Shown one piece after another: positions 1-9,043 of a stretch of 64,000 nt of DNA. The DNA is from Dyella sp. S184. GTDB taxonomy: Bacteria; Pseudomonadota; Gammaproteobacteria; Xanthomonadales; Rhodanobacteraceae. The translations under genes and the position numbers were made by a program. The notes under the pieces were generated by a model, which was given only the letters and a program-made list of their open reading frames with translations, had not been told where the DNA came from and made no database searches. Location of the stretch: contig NZ_LMUE01000003.1 of NCBI RefSeq assembly GCF_009766065.1, positions 230,809 to 294,808 on the forward strand, in the 5' to 3' direction. The stretch's first letter is position 1, and each line of letters starts with the position of its first letter.

Positions 1-216
1 TAACTGCTCACTCCCCTTTAATTCCCTTTACTTGAAAAACACGTAATAACTTACAGCTACCAAATAGCTCCGATAGTGGTTAGCGTACGGCGGTCGCCAT
101 CGCATGGCGATACGGAGATGGGGGCTCCGGGTTGTATTTTGTTTTGGTAATACCTTTGGATTTGGATAATCCAAGTCTGACGACCACTACACTTTGCTTC
201 CAATGGGGAAAAATAT

Positions 217-1317
217 ATGCGCTCCAAGAAAACTTTTGGCTCACGTCGCATGCTCAAGATCGCGATTGTTGCAAGTCTCGTTAGTGCAGCGTGGCTTCCA
301 TCGGCCTTTGCCGCACCCGCCGTCGAGAACGGCGCTGATCAGGCACAAGTCCCTTCGATGGTGCAGGCTCAGGCCATTCAAAGCTGGCACGAGGACATGG
401 TCCGCATGGCAGCACCTTCGGAAGGCTGCTTTCAGGCCACCTTTCCCAGCATTCTCTGGAAACAGGTGGCTTGCACCCAGGTACAGCCGTTTTCCCACCC
501 ACTGCCGCGGCGTCCGGATGCCTTGACGAGGTTTGCGGAGAGCGCGGGTGCTGGTGGTACGCAGACCACGGGCAATGGTAATGACTATGCCATTGAGGTC
601 TCGGGGCTGATCAGCAGCGCCACCGGAACCTTCCCGTCGGTCACCGGCGTAACCTCTGAAAAGAGCGTAGGCGTTGCGGCCTTCGGTGGCGGCGGCATTC
701 TGGGACCGAACGAATACACGCTCCAGGTGAATTCGAATTACAACAAGACCACCAGCGCATGCAAAAGTCATTCGGGCTGCACGGTCTGGCAGCAATTCAT
801 CTATTCCCCGGATTACAGCACCAAGGGCAAGGCAGCCGTTTTCATCCAGTATTGGCTGCTCGGCTACGGCGGCAGCAGCTGCCCAAGCGGATTTGGCAGC
901 GACGGTGAAGGTGATTGCTACAAGAACAGCTCCGCCGTAACGGCACCGGATGTTCCGGCCACCCAGCTGGCCAATCTCAAGATTTCCGGCACTGCCGCAA
1001 CCGGTGGCAATGACACGGTGGTGTTCACCAATGGCACCACGGCGTACACGCTCAGCGCGAAGGACAGCGTGCTGGATCTCGCGAGCGCATGGGACCAGAC
1101 GGAGTTCAATGTCGTCGGCAACGCGGGGGGCTCGGAAGCAGTGTTCAACTCCGGCTCGTCGATCACGGTGAATCTCGCAGTAAGCGACGGAAGCACCGCC
1201 ACGCCGACGTGTGCCTCGAACGCCGGCTCGACCGGCGAGAGCAATAACTTGAACCTGGGCAGCTGCACCGCCACCGGTGGATCCTCGCCGTCGATCAAGT
1301 TCACCGAGTCGAACTGA
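217..1317 (+). CDS. Secreted cysteine-containing protein of unknown function
   Basis: Encodes 366 residues. A typical Sec signal peptide covers about residues 1-32, with a basic start, a hydrophobic core and an AFA/AP cleavage site, so the product is probably periplasmic or extracellular. After it comes a conserved-looking Cys block (GCFQATFP, then WKQVACTQ about 15 residues later). The rest is rich in Gly, Ser, Thr and Asn, with further cysteines (SACKSHSGC, SSCPSG, GDCYKN, TPTCASN, LGSCTA) that could form disulfides. There are no catalytic motifs I recognise. ATG at 217 is chosen because the signal peptide starts there. It is followed by a perfect palindrome that probably ends the transcript. 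No function is proposed. Confidence 0.75.
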   Translation: MRSKKTFGSRRMLKIAIVASLVSAAWLPSAFAAPAVENGADQAQVPSMVQAQAIQSWHEDMVRMAAPSEGCFQATFPSILWKQVACTQVQPFSHPLPRRPDALTRFAESAGAGGTQTTGNGNDYAIEVSGLISSATGTFPSVTGVTSEKSVGVAAFGGGGILGPNEYTLQVNSNYNKTTSACKSHSGCTVWQQFIYSPDYSTKGKAAVFIQYWLLGYGGSSCPSGFGSDGEGDCYKNSSAVTAPDVPATQLANLKISGTAATGGNDTVVFTNGTTAYTLSAKDSVLDLASAWDQTEFNVVGNAGGSEAVFNSGSSITVNLAVSDGSTATPTCASNAGSTGESNNLNLGSCTATGGSSPSIKFTESN

Positions 1318-1632
1318 GCACGCCAGATCGCAGTATGCTGAAATCCAGCTAGCAAGAGTGGAAGCCGAGGGGCGCATGCGCCCCTCGGTGTTTATTCCGA
1401 CACCGGCAGCCCGGTCAAAGCAGGGCAGCGTTACTTCTTGCCGCACCCCTTTCCCGGCTGGGCCGATTAGTCGCGCGTATGCTCGCCCAACGGCTGATGA
1501 CGACTTCGATGTCACGCTGAATCGTGCCAGTGCAACGACTCCAGCCACACCGTGGGTTACGATGCCGCCCCTTCGTCGCGTTGCCGCCAACTGTCGCAGG
1601 TTCATTACAGCTATTTCAGGAGACTGCCCGTC
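1318..1632. other. Intergenic region, 315 bp
   Basis: Apart from the palindrome at 1365-1388 I see no supported gene here. Open frames running through it lack recognisable protein character. The promoter of the downstream methyltransferase must lie here, but no convincing -35/-10 pair could be picked by eye. Confidence 0.5.
1365..1388 (+). terminator. Perfect 24-nt palindrome, probable terminator
   Basis: Two complementary 12-nt arms (core GAGGGGCGCATGCGCCCCTC) lie 48 nt after the stop of the secreted-protein gene and are followed by TGTTTATT. The GC-rich stem and T-rich tail fit a Rho-independent terminator. Confidence 0.6.
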
Positions 1633-2475
1633 TTGTCGCATTATTCCGGTCCCCTCCTCACGCGTCCGATCGCCGAGGCACTGCTGGCCGCACGCGATGC
1701 CGGTGTGGGCAAATGGACCGGCTCGCTGGATTTGGGGCGCTCGAGTGGCAACGCGCTGCTGGAAGCTGACACCTGGCAGTGGCACAGCCAGCGCTATCCG
1801 TATCCACCCACGCTGAAGGACCGCACGATCTATGTCTGGGATGGTGATGAGTTCGCGCCGGTGTCGCGCTATTCCGGCTCGCTGATCAAGCTGGTGCCGA
1901 CCGAATGGGGGGCGCCCACCTTCGAGATCGACGGCATCAAGATGCTGCCGACGTCGAAGGAATCGCCCTTCGAGGACGCACGCCGCAAGGTGGCGCTGAT
2001 CGAGCCGCGCGGCAAGGTGGTACTCGATACCTGCGGCGGCCTGGGCTACTTCGCGGCATGTTGCCTGGAAGCAGGTGTGACGCACATCCAGTCGATCGAG
2101 AAGAACGCTGACGTGCTGTGGCTGCGCACGCTCAACCCATGGTCGCCGGACCCCGATGCGCTCGCCAGCGGCGGGCGCCTGCAGCTCAATCATGCTGACG
2201 TCTCGCAGGCAATCACGCAGATCGCTGACGCCTCAGTGGACGCGCTACTGCACGACCCGCCACGCTTCGGCATCGCCGGCGAGCTGTACTCGCAGGCGTT
2301 CTACGACCAGCTTGCGCGCGTGCTACACCGCGGTGGGCGCCTGTTCCACTACACCGGTAGCCCGAACAAACTCACAAGCGGCCGCGATGTGCCGCGCGAG
2401 GTGGAAAAGCGGCTGGAGAAGGCCGGATTCAAGGCGCAGCTCGCGCTGGACGGCGTGCTGGCAACTCGGCGCTGA
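1633..2475 (+). CDS. Class I SAM-dependent methyltransferase-like protein
   Basis: About 280 residues from the TTG at 1633, which has AGGAG about 10 nt upstream. The frame is open further upstream (ATG at 1552), but that extra part reads as Cys/Arg-rich non-protein sequence, so the TTG is preferred with limited confidence. The C-terminal half has the Rossmann hallmarks: VVLDTCGGLGYFA (motif I, SAM binding), IQSIEKN (motif II acidic residue), NHADVSQAI, and the motif IV-like LLHDPPRFG, followed by LARVLHRGGRLFHYTG. The layout resembles spermidine synthase or RNA methyltransferase-like folds. The substrate is unknown; the DPPR motif could suggest an N-methyltransferase, but that is speculation. 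Monocistronic between two terminators. Confidence 0.75.
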   Translation: MSHYSGPLLTRPIAEALLAARDAGVGKWTGSLDLGRSSGNALLEADTWQWHSQRYPYPPTLKDRTIYVWDGDEFAPVSRYSGSLIKLVPTEWGAPTFEIDGIKMLPTSKESPFEDARRKVALIEPRGKVVLDTCGGLGYFAACCLEAGVTHIQSIEKNADVLWLRTLNPWSPDPDALASGGRLQLNHADVSQAITQIADASVDALLHDPPRFGIAGELYSQAFYDQLARVLHRGGRLFHYTGSPNKLTSGRDVPREVEKRLEKAGFKAQLALDGVLATRR

Positions 2476-2570
2476 GCAGTTGCTGGCCACGTTTTATGGT
2501 CGTGGCATCCCTCCAGGTACTTCTGGCGTATAAACATGTTCACCCGTCCATCGCCCCAGGAGTCACACCC

Positions 2571-3134
2571 ATGAAGTCATTGTTGAAATTCGCGGCCCTC
2601 GCCCTCGTTGGTACCACTACCCTCGCGGCGCCAGCTTTTGCGGCACTGACGATAGGCACCCAGGCACCCAACTTCACCGCACCGGCCTATCTCGCCGGGC
2701 AGCCCTTCACGTTCAATCTCGCTGACGCCTTGAAGAAGGGTCCGGTGGTGGTCTATTTCTTCCCCGCCCCACACACCTCAGGCTGCAACGTCGAGGCACA
2801 CCTGTTCTCGCAGGCCATTCCCCAATTCACGGCAGCACATGCGACGGTGATCGGCGTCACCGCCGGCAACCTTGACCAGCTGGCAGCCTTCTCGAAGGAA
2901 GCCGATCACTGCAGCGGCAAGTTCCCGGTCGCTGCCGACGAGGGCGCGAAGATCGCCAAGCAATACGACGCGCTGCTGTTGCTGAAGCCGGGCTGGTCGG
3001 ACCGCACCTCGTATGTGATCGCCCCGTCGGGGAAAATCACCTATGTCTATTCCAGCCTCAGCCCCACCAAGCATGTTGAAGAGACATTGAATGCGGTGAA
3101 GGCGCTCGAGCAACCGGGCAACGCCGCGAAGTAA
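2571..3134 (+). CDS. Exported peroxiredoxin (AhpC/TSA family)
   Basis: 187 residues. Residues 1-24 form a Sec signal peptide ending in APAFA/A, so this is a periplasmic thiol peroxidase reducing H2O2 or organic peroxides. The domain starts at IGTQAPNFT. The peroxidatic cysteine is Cys72 in the P-x3-T-x2-C signature (PAPHTSGC). Cys114 in the DHCSGKFP segment could be the resolving cysteine. ATG at 2571 begins the signal peptide, and upstream in-frame codons do not look coding. Its electron donor is not encoded nearby. It converges on the M61 peptidase gene, with a shared hairpin between them. Confidence 0.9.
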   Translation: MKSLLKFAALALVGTTTLAAPAFAALTIGTQAPNFTAPAYLAGQPFTFNLADALKKGPVVVYFFPAPHTSGCNVEAHLFSQAIPQFTAAHATVIGVTAGNLDQLAAFSKEADHCSGKFPVAADEGAKIAKQYDALLLLKPGWSDRTSYVIAPSGKITYVYSSLSPTKHVEETLNAVKALEQPGNAAK

Positions 3135-3165
3135 TCGCGGGCTTGATCACCGCCCAGTAACAACG

Positions 3166-3196
3166 CAGAGGCCACTTTTTCGCGAAGTGACCTCTG
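3166..3196. terminator. Bidirectional hairpin between convergent genes
   Basis: The 11-bp arms CAGAGGCCACT and AGTGACCTCTG (one G-T wobble) enclose a short loop containing TTTTTCG. It sits between the peroxiredoxin and the minus-strand M61 peptidase and may terminate both. The arm words resemble the dispersed repeat vocabulary found elsewhere in the window. Confidence 0.55.
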
Positions 3197-3230
3197 TCCC
3201 GCTGTTGCGACCACGCTTCCCGACGCCGTC

Positions 3231-5189
3231 CTACTTGCGCGGCGCGATGATCTGGCTCAGATAATCCGGCGTGCCCTCGATGCGTACCAGATGCGGGTAC
3301 TGCAGGCCGCCGTGGTAGTCCACCGGCACCGTGCGGTAACCGTCCTGGTACTTCAACAGCAGCTGGATCGGCGTCTTACTGTTCCTGGCCGCCGCGATCG
3401 CGCTCTTCAGCACATCGCTCGAATAGGTCTGCCCGTTCACCGCGACCAGGGTGGCCCCGGTGCTGACGCCAGCCTTGAACGCCGGCCCGTCCCAGCGCAC
3501 ATCGTTGACCTCACCCTTGTCGGTCATCGTCAGGCCGATCGACCAGGCAAAGTTGTACAGATGGCGCGACGGCTCCGGGCGGCTGTTGTACTGCTTCTCG
3601 TACCCGCTTTCCTGATCGGTGTAGACCAGCTTCCAGCCAGTGGCCGCGATGCCGTTCTCCAGCGGCGGATTGAGTGTCTGCACACGCGCATGCAGGAAAC
3701 TCGCCCAGTCGTACTTGGCCACGCCGTTCAGACCCGCCACCACGTCGTCAAAGGTGTAGGTCTTGGTCACGTAGCTGCCGTTGTCGACGCCGAAGAACGC
3801 GCTCGCGAAATCGTCCAGCGACTTGTGGTCATTCGTCAGCGCGCGCAGCTTGGCGTCCACTTCCAGCCACATCATCTGGCCGCCGCTGTAGTAGTCCTCG
3901 CTCATCTGCCAGCTGCGGTACGGCAGGCTCGAGCGGCGGGCAGCGGTCGCGTCATTGGTGGTGTCTTCCAGCGTGCGCCACTGAAAGCCGGGGCGGTTGC
4001 GGTCGTAATTGGCTGCTTCCATGGCCAACGCATCGCGGAATTCTTGCGGCGTCCACATGCCGGCACGCGCGGTGAGTATGTAACCCCAGTACTGCGTCTG
4101 CCCCTCGTACACCCACAGCAGCGAATCGCCCATCGGCACGTTGAAGTTGGGCGTCCACAGGTCAGCCGGACGGCGGAACTTGCCATTCCACGAATGCGTG
4201 TACTCGTGCGCCAGCAGGTCGCGGCCAGGCGAGTTGTCGTTCCAGGCGGTGAAGTAGTCGGCGCCCATGCCATCCTCACTGGACTGGTGGTGCTCGGTAC
4301 CGTTGCCACCCAACACATCCGACAGCGAGAACAGGAAGTCGTAGTGGTCGTAGTGATGCGAGCCGAACAGCTTCACCGCCTGCGTCACCAGCGCGCGATG
4401 CACATTCAACTGCTCGGGCGTCATCTCCAGGTACTTCGGCGCGTCAGCGACGATGTCCAGATGCACCGGCGCATCGCCACCCGGGTTGAGGTCGACCCGC
4501 TTGAAGTACTGGCCCGCGTAGATCGGCGAATCGACCAGGTTGTTGAACGTCACTGGCTTGAAGGTGGTGGTATCACCCGACTGCGAGGCCGTCTCCAGCG
4601 CGGTGCCGAGCTGCCAGCCATGCGCCAGCGTCACGCTGGGCGCGAAGGTGATGCCACGCGAAAAATAGCCGGCCGGATACAGCGCCACCTTGCTCCATTC
4701 CATGTCCATCATGCGGTCGGTGATCTCGAAGCCCTCGTTGTCGGTGCGGCCGGACATGTACTGGAAGGTCGCATCGAGGGTGGAAACGCCCGCGGGCACG
4801 TCGAGATGGAACGCGTACACGTTGTACTCGTCACGTTTCCACATGATCGGCTTGCCGTTGGCGCTGAGCTTGAGGCCAGCGAGCATGGCGATCGGGCCGG
4901 TCGGCGAGTGATCGCCGGGAATCCACTGCGGGTACAGCAGCGTCAAAGCGCCCGCCTTTACCGGAATCGTCTCGTGCACGCGGAAAATGCCCTGCAACCT
5001 GTCGCTGGCATCGACATGGATCGCGATCGTGCCGGCATAGGGCGTGTCCTGCGGCGGGGGTACCTGGTCGGTTCGCGGATCCTGCGCGCAGGCGGCAGCG
5101 GTCGTGAGGGCCATGGATACGGCAACGGCAAGACACGCCAGCGTGCGGCGCGTGCCGGTCGGTAACCCGGCGAGAGAGACAACGGACAT
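3231..5189 (-). CDS. M61 family metallopeptidase (glycyl aminopeptidase-like) with PDZ domain
   Basis: 652 residues from the ATG at 5189, preferred over 5204 because GGAG lies 6-7 nt upstream. A signal peptide (TLACLAVAVSMALTTAAACAQ) places it in the periplasm. The N-terminal beta domain is followed by the catalytic region: zinc motif HEYTHSWNGKF near residues 328-338 (HExxH, downstream ligand not assigned), preceded by the family's GTEHHQS segment near 297. A PDZ domain occupies the last ~100 residues (FAWSIGLTMTDKGEVNDVRW, then GATLVAVNGQTY). M61 enzymes typically remove N-terminal Gly or Ala. Possible role: periplasmic peptide turnover. It is followed upstream by the diguanylate cyclase gene on the same strand. 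Confidence 0.92.
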   Translation of the reverse strand: MSVVSLAGLPTGTRRTLACLAVAVSMALTTAAACAQDPRTDQVPPPQDTPYAGTIAIHVDASDRLQGIFRVHETIPVKAGALTLLYPQWIPGDHSPTGPIAMLAGLKLSANGKPIMWKRDEYNVYAFHLDVPAGVSTLDATFQYMSGRTDNEGFEITDRMMDMEWSKVALYPAGYFSRGITFAPSVTLAHGWQLGTALETASQSGDTTTFKPVTFNNLVDSPIYAGQYFKRVDLNPGGDAPVHLDIVADAPKYLEMTPEQLNVHRALVTQAVKLFGSHHYDHYDFLFSLSDVLGGNGTEHHQSSEDGMGADYFTAWNDNSPGRDLLAHEYTHSWNGKFRRPADLWTPNFNVPMGDSLLWVYEGQTQYWGYILTARAGMWTPQEFRDALAMEAANYDRNRPGFQWRTLEDTTNDATAARRSSLPYRSWQMSEDYYSGGQMMWLEVDAKLRALTNDHKSLDDFASAFFGVDNGSYVTKTYTFDDVVAGLNGVAKYDWASFLHARVQTLNPPLENGIAATGWKLVYTDQESGYEKQYNSRPEPSRHLYNFAWSIGLTMTDKGEVNDVRWDGPAFKAGVSTGATLVAVNGQTYSSDVLKSAIAAARNSKTPIQLLLKYQDGYRTVPVDYHGGLQYPHLVRIEGTPDYLSQIIAPRK

Positions 5190-5285
5190 GATGAACTCCA
5201 GCATGCAGACCTAAGGATTCTTCTAACTTAACACCAGAGGCGCCGCCCGAGGCGGCAAATCTGGGTGAAGAATGCACTGCCAAGC

Positions 5286-5306
5286 GCTGACCCCTTCCCG
5301 GTCAGA
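5286..5306. repeat. Short GGTCA repeat word with mini-hairpin
   Basis: TGACC and GGTCA arms around CCTTCCC lie just downstream of the diguanylate cyclase stop. The minus-strand reading GGGTCAGCGC matches the word at 8995-9020, suggesting a member of the family B repeats described elsewhere. Confidence 0.35.
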
Positions 5307-5310
5307 GCTG

Positions 5311-8223
5311 TCACTCCGCAAGCCCGAATCCGCCGTCCATACGATCGCGCCCCTCCGCCTTGGCGCGATACAGCGCCTCGTCCGCGCGGCGAAGCAGCTG
5401 TTCCGGCGATGTCGTGGCGGTGGACGCGACGGCGGCGATGCCGACACTGATCGTCACGTGTGGCGCGACGTCGGAGCAACGGTGTTCGATCGCCAGCGCA
5501 CGCACGGCCTCGAGCATGCGCTGTGCTACCGCCGCAGCTTCGCTGGCGTCGCACCCGCTGAGCAACACCGCGAACTCCTCGCCGCCATAGCGTGCGGCGA
5601 GATCCACATCCGGGCGCAGTGCCTTGGTCAGCGCGCCCGCGACGGCGGTCAGTGCGACATCGCCGGCGAGATGGCCATAGGTATCGTTATAAGCCTTGAA
5701 CGCATCGACGTCGCACATCAGCACGGCAAGCGACGCGCCACTTGCCGCATGCTCGACCAGCGCATCGCGCAGCCGCTGGTCGAACGCACCGCGATTCGCG
5801 ATGCGGGTGAGGCCGTCGAGCGCGGCGATGCGTTTCAGCTCGGCGTTCGCGTTGCGCAGCGCCTTGGTGTGTTGGGCGACCTCGCGTGTCAGCTCCCGCT
5901 CACGCTCGTGCAAACGCCATACGCGCAGCCGGTAAATCGCGGCGAGCAGGCCGATGACGATCATCGCGACGAGGATGCGGAACCACCAGGTCGCGTACCA
6001 GCTCGGCACGATCGTGAAGGCCACGCTGGCGCCCTCGGTATTCCACACGCCGTCGTTGTTGCTCGCGATCACCCGGAACACGTAGTCGCCGGGCGGCAGG
6101 TTTGTGTAATAGGCGACGCGGCCGGCACCGACGTCGATCCAGTCCCGGTCGAAGCCTTCGATGCGGTAGCGGTATTGCACCGCAGCCGGCGCCACATAGC
6201 TCATCGCGGCGTAGTGCAGTTCGATACGCTTCACGCCCGGACCGATCCGGCCGATGTGATCCGGGTCAACGTCCTTGCCGTCCACCAGCACGCGCTCGAC
6301 CGCGACCGGTGGACGCATCCGGTTCACCCGCTCATGCTTCGGGTCAACGATGACCACGCCGTTGGCCGTGCCGAACCACATGCGCCCGTCGCGCGTGCGC
6401 CACGCCGGGGTCTGCGAGGCGCCGTTGGCCTGCTGCGACAACATGCCGTCGTTCCTGCCGTACCAGCGGGGCTCTATCTGCGTCACCGCACCGCGGTCGA
6501 GCGCATCGATGTCGGCCCACGCGAACCGCGCGATGCCGCGATTCGAACTTACCCAGAAGTGGCCATCGTTGTCGTCGAGCATGGCGAACACTGCGTCGCC
6601 GTAGAAACCCGCCCGCTCGGTGAAGGCCTGCACCGTCTGCCCGCGAATGCGCATGAGGCCGAGGCTGGTGCCGAGCCACAGGTCGCCATTGGCTTCAGGA
6701 TGAAACGCGAACACGCTGATGCCCGACAAGCCATCGGTACCGCAACGATCGACCACCCCATCGTGCAGGCAACGCAAGCCGCTGCGCTCGCCCATCCACA
6801 GACGCCCGGCCGGATCCTCGTACAGCGCACGCGTGTCGTCACCATGCGTAGCCTGGACCACACTGACCTTGTCGGCCGTGATCTTCGCCACGCCCTGCAA
6901 GGTCGCCACCCACATGCCGCCATCGCGACTCGGCGCGAACGCGAACGCGATCGTGCCGGGCAGTCCATCGCCGACGCCGAAGTTGCGCACTGTGCCATCG
7001 GGCGCGATGCGGCTCACCCCATCGGTCGATCCCACCCAGAGGTTGCCGGCCGCGTCGGACTCGATCGCGCGCAGCAGCAGGCTCGACAGCTTCGCATTGA
7101 TCGCCGTCGCCGGCACCAGCACCAGGTTCTCGTAACGCGACAGCCCTGAGCCGTCAGTGCCAATCCAGAGTGTGCCCGCGCGATCCTGGTAGACGGCACG
7201 CACTGCGTTGGAATCCATTTTTCCGGTAACGGTGACCAGCTTCGAATCGCTGAAGCGGTGAATACCGCTGGAGGTGGTTCCCATCCAGAGGTTGCCTTCG
7301 CGATCCTCGAACATCGAGCGCACGGTCTCGCCGACCAGGCCAGTCAGGGTGTTGTCGCAATCGAAGCGTGCGGTGGTCAGACGGCAGATACCCATGCCGC
7401 CAAGCGGCGCGAACCATAGGCTGCCATCGCGATCGCCGTACAGGGCGTAGATGTTCTTCCCATCGAGCGCGGCCAGGCGCGGGTCGCGCTCGAAGTGCCC
7501 ATTGCGGTAGCGCGCGGGGCCGGCCTGCGTGCCGACCCAGACCGTGCCGGCATAATCGATCGTGAGGCTGTGGACGGCGTTGGTCGGCAGGCCGCGCCGC
7601 GTATCGAACGTCTCGACGTGACCATTGAGCCAGTGCACGACGCCGACATCATCGACGGCGATCCACACCCCGCCCGCCGTATCGGCCACGATAGCGTGAT
7701 AGAACCCGCGCGGCGGAAACCCGCTTTCCTCGCCGAGCAAACGGAAGCCCTTCGTGCCCATCCGCGCAACACCCGCGTTGGTCGTCAGCCAAAGCGCGCC
7801 GCCCCGATCCTGCATGATGCCGAACACGCTCTTGATATTCGCGGGCAGCGCCACCGACTCCAGCTCGCGCCCCCGTTTGCGGTAAAGACCGTCGTTCAGC
7901 GTGCCCACCCACAGCGTGCCATCGCGATCGACATAAACCGCCGTGATCGCCGTGCTCTTCAGCGCCGGCGACGCGCGCGGGTCGATGGTGTCGAACTCCG
8001 CGCCGCTGTGGTGCACCAGCCCGCCATACGTCGCCAGCCAGATCGAGCCGCCCTTGCTCTGCGCGATGGACAACACCGTACCCTGCGGCAGCTGGTCCTC
8101 GTACCAGACGTGGGTCAGTTGCCCGATCGCGCGATCGGGATCAAGCGCACGGGCCGGCGACACCGCCAGCAAGCCGTACACCACCAGGACAACCGAACCC
8201 CATCCCCTGATCCAACGATTCAT
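5311..8223 (-). CDS. Two-component-regulator-propeller diguanylate cyclase (GGDEF)
   Basis: 970 residues from the ATG at 8223. A signal peptide or anchor (VVLVVYGLLAVSPARA) is followed by about 600 residues of repeated propeller blades, visible as recurring DRDGTLWVGT, DREGNLWMGT and DRAGTLWIGT motifs. Then come a Y_Y_Y-type beta-sandwich (YRYRIEGFDRDW), a transmembrane helix near 746-766, a short coiled coil and a GGDEF domain. The active site reads GGEEF at about 880-884, with upstream FKAYNDTYGHLAGD, so it should make c-di-GMP from two GTP. The canonical RxxD inhibitory site is out of register (RPDVD). The periplasmic propeller presumably senses a ligand, often a polysaccharide breakdown product in such proteins, but the ligand here is unknown. 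Confidence 0.93.
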   Translation of the reverse strand: MNRWIRGWGSVVLVVYGLLAVSPARALDPDRAIGQLTHVWYEDQLPQGTVLSIAQSKGGSIWLATYGGLVHHSGAEFDTIDPRASPALKSTAITAVYVDRDGTLWVGTLNDGLYRKRGRELESVALPANIKSVFGIMQDRGGALWLTTNAGVARMGTKGFRLLGEESGFPPRGFYHAIVADTAGGVWIAVDDVGVVHWLNGHVETFDTRRGLPTNAVHSLTIDYAGTVWVGTQAGPARYRNGHFERDPRLAALDGKNIYALYGDRDGSLWFAPLGGMGICRLTTARFDCDNTLTGLVGETVRSMFEDREGNLWMGTTSSGIHRFSDSKLVTVTGKMDSNAVRAVYQDRAGTLWIGTDGSGLSRYENLVLVPATAINAKLSSLLLRAIESDAAGNLWVGSTDGVSRIAPDGTVRNFGVGDGLPGTIAFAFAPSRDGGMWVATLQGVAKITADKVSVVQATHGDDTRALYEDPAGRLWMGERSGLRCLHDGVVDRCGTDGLSGISVFAFHPEANGDLWLGTSLGLMRIRGQTVQAFTERAGFYGDAVFAMLDDNDGHFWVSSNRGIARFAWADIDALDRGAVTQIEPRWYGRNDGMLSQQANGASQTPAWRTRDGRMWFGTANGVVIVDPKHERVNRMRPPVAVERVLVDGKDVDPDHIGRIGPGVKRIELHYAAMSYVAPAAVQYRYRIEGFDRDWIDVGAGRVAYYTNLPPGDYVFRVIASNNDGVWNTEGASVAFTIVPSWYATWWFRILVAMIVIGLLAAIYRLRVWRLHERERELTREVAQHTKALRNANAELKRIAALDGLTRIANRGAFDQRLRDALVEHAASGASLAVLMCDVDAFKAYNDTYGHLAGDVALTAVAGALTKALRPDVDLAARYGGEEFAVLLSGCDASEAAAVAQRMLEAVRALAIEHRCSDVAPHVTISVGIAAVASTATTSPEQLLRRADEALYRAKAEGRDRMDGGFGLAE

Positions 8224-8490
8224 GCGCAATCCAATCGCTCCCCCTGCGATTCGGCTTTCACCTTGGCACCGTGCCATCCGGCAATGTGCCCTTCGACCGT
8301 CGGCCCTGAAGACCGATGCACGAACTATCGCATATCACGGTGAGAGTGACGGCCTGACCGTGTTCGCAGGCTGCTGGGGCAAGGTCATGACGGCCCCTCC
8401 AAAATCGGCCACTCCTTGCAACCCTTCGATCCAGGAAATGGCACCCCAGCCCCTGTTTTGATCCCGTTACGTCTGGCGTTGCCTTCGTGG

Positions 8491-8949
8491 CTAATGCACG
8501 ATGCCCGGCTTCACCCCGGCCGGGCAGCTGCCCAGGTAGGTCTGGTCGTTGATCACCGTTTGATCCGTTTCGCCATTCATGGCGGGGGTGTAGCTGACAT
8601 GTGTTTCGGAGTGCACTGCAGTGTCACTCTGGAACGTGGTCGCTGCCTTCGAGTCAATCACCGTACCTGCGATGGCACAGTGTATTGCGAGGGAATACAC
8701 ATTACTGCTGAGGCTTTCGTTGCTGATGGTGCAACCCTTCATATTCCTCATCACTGCCTCTCCCGCTTTCTCGGAAGCATGGTCGCGGCAAACCTTCATC
8801 GTGTCCTCGGACTTCTTGCCGCCTGGATTACCAATTGTCTGAGTCCGCACCAACCAGAGTCCTTCCTTCGTTGGCGGGTGATCGATGGCATAGGCCGTCC
8901 CGATCGGCATCGCGAGCACAGCCACAACGAAAACCATCAGCTTGTTCAT
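8491..8949 (-). CDS. DUF3617-like secreted protein
   Basis: 152 residues with a signal peptide (MNKLMVFVVAVLAMPIGTAYA). The mature part begins with HPPTKEGLWLVRTQT, the pattern of the DUF3617 family, and carries Cys residues in KVCRDH, KGCTIS, IHCAI and LGSCPAG that could pair in the periplasm. ATG at 8949 is chosen because it begins the signal peptide; the upstream extension (residues such as RSRLRGTCLDKG) looks non-coding. Function unknown. Solitary, with about 210 bp of apparently empty DNA separating it from the diguanylate cyclase gene. Confidence 0.7.
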   Translation of the reverse strand: MNKLMVFVVAVLAMPIGTAYAIDHPPTKEGLWLVRTQTIGNPGGKKSEDTMKVCRDHASEKAGEAVMRNMKGCTISNESLSSNVYSLAIHCAIAGTVIDSKAATTFQSDTAVHSETHVSYTPAMNGETDQTVINDQTYLGSCPAGVKPGIVH

Positions 8950-8994
8950 CACGGTTTCTCCCTTATCCAGGCAAGTGCCGCGTAGCCTACTCCT

Positions 8995-9020
8995 GATCAA
9001 AGCGGGTCAGCGCCCCTTTC
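8995..9020. repeat. Family B repeat word (AAGCGGGTCAGCGCCC)
   Basis: Intergenic word following the sigma factor gene, nearly identical to copies at 30498-30530, 34217-34243 and 35372-35416. No coding content. Confidence 0.55.
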
Positions 9021-9043
9021 TAATCCAGTGCACAGGGACCGAC

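Noticed and set aside
241..2193. Long minus-strand frame opposite the secreted protein and methyltransferase
   Set aside because: No domain or start signal; Arg/Ala/Gly-rich composition typical of shadows in GC-rich DNA. The plus-strand genes have signal peptide and SAM motifs.
3291..5165. Long plus-strand frame opposite the M61 peptidase
   Set aside because: Covers the HExxH-bearing gene in the opposite sense and has a His/Arg/Val-rich shadow composition.
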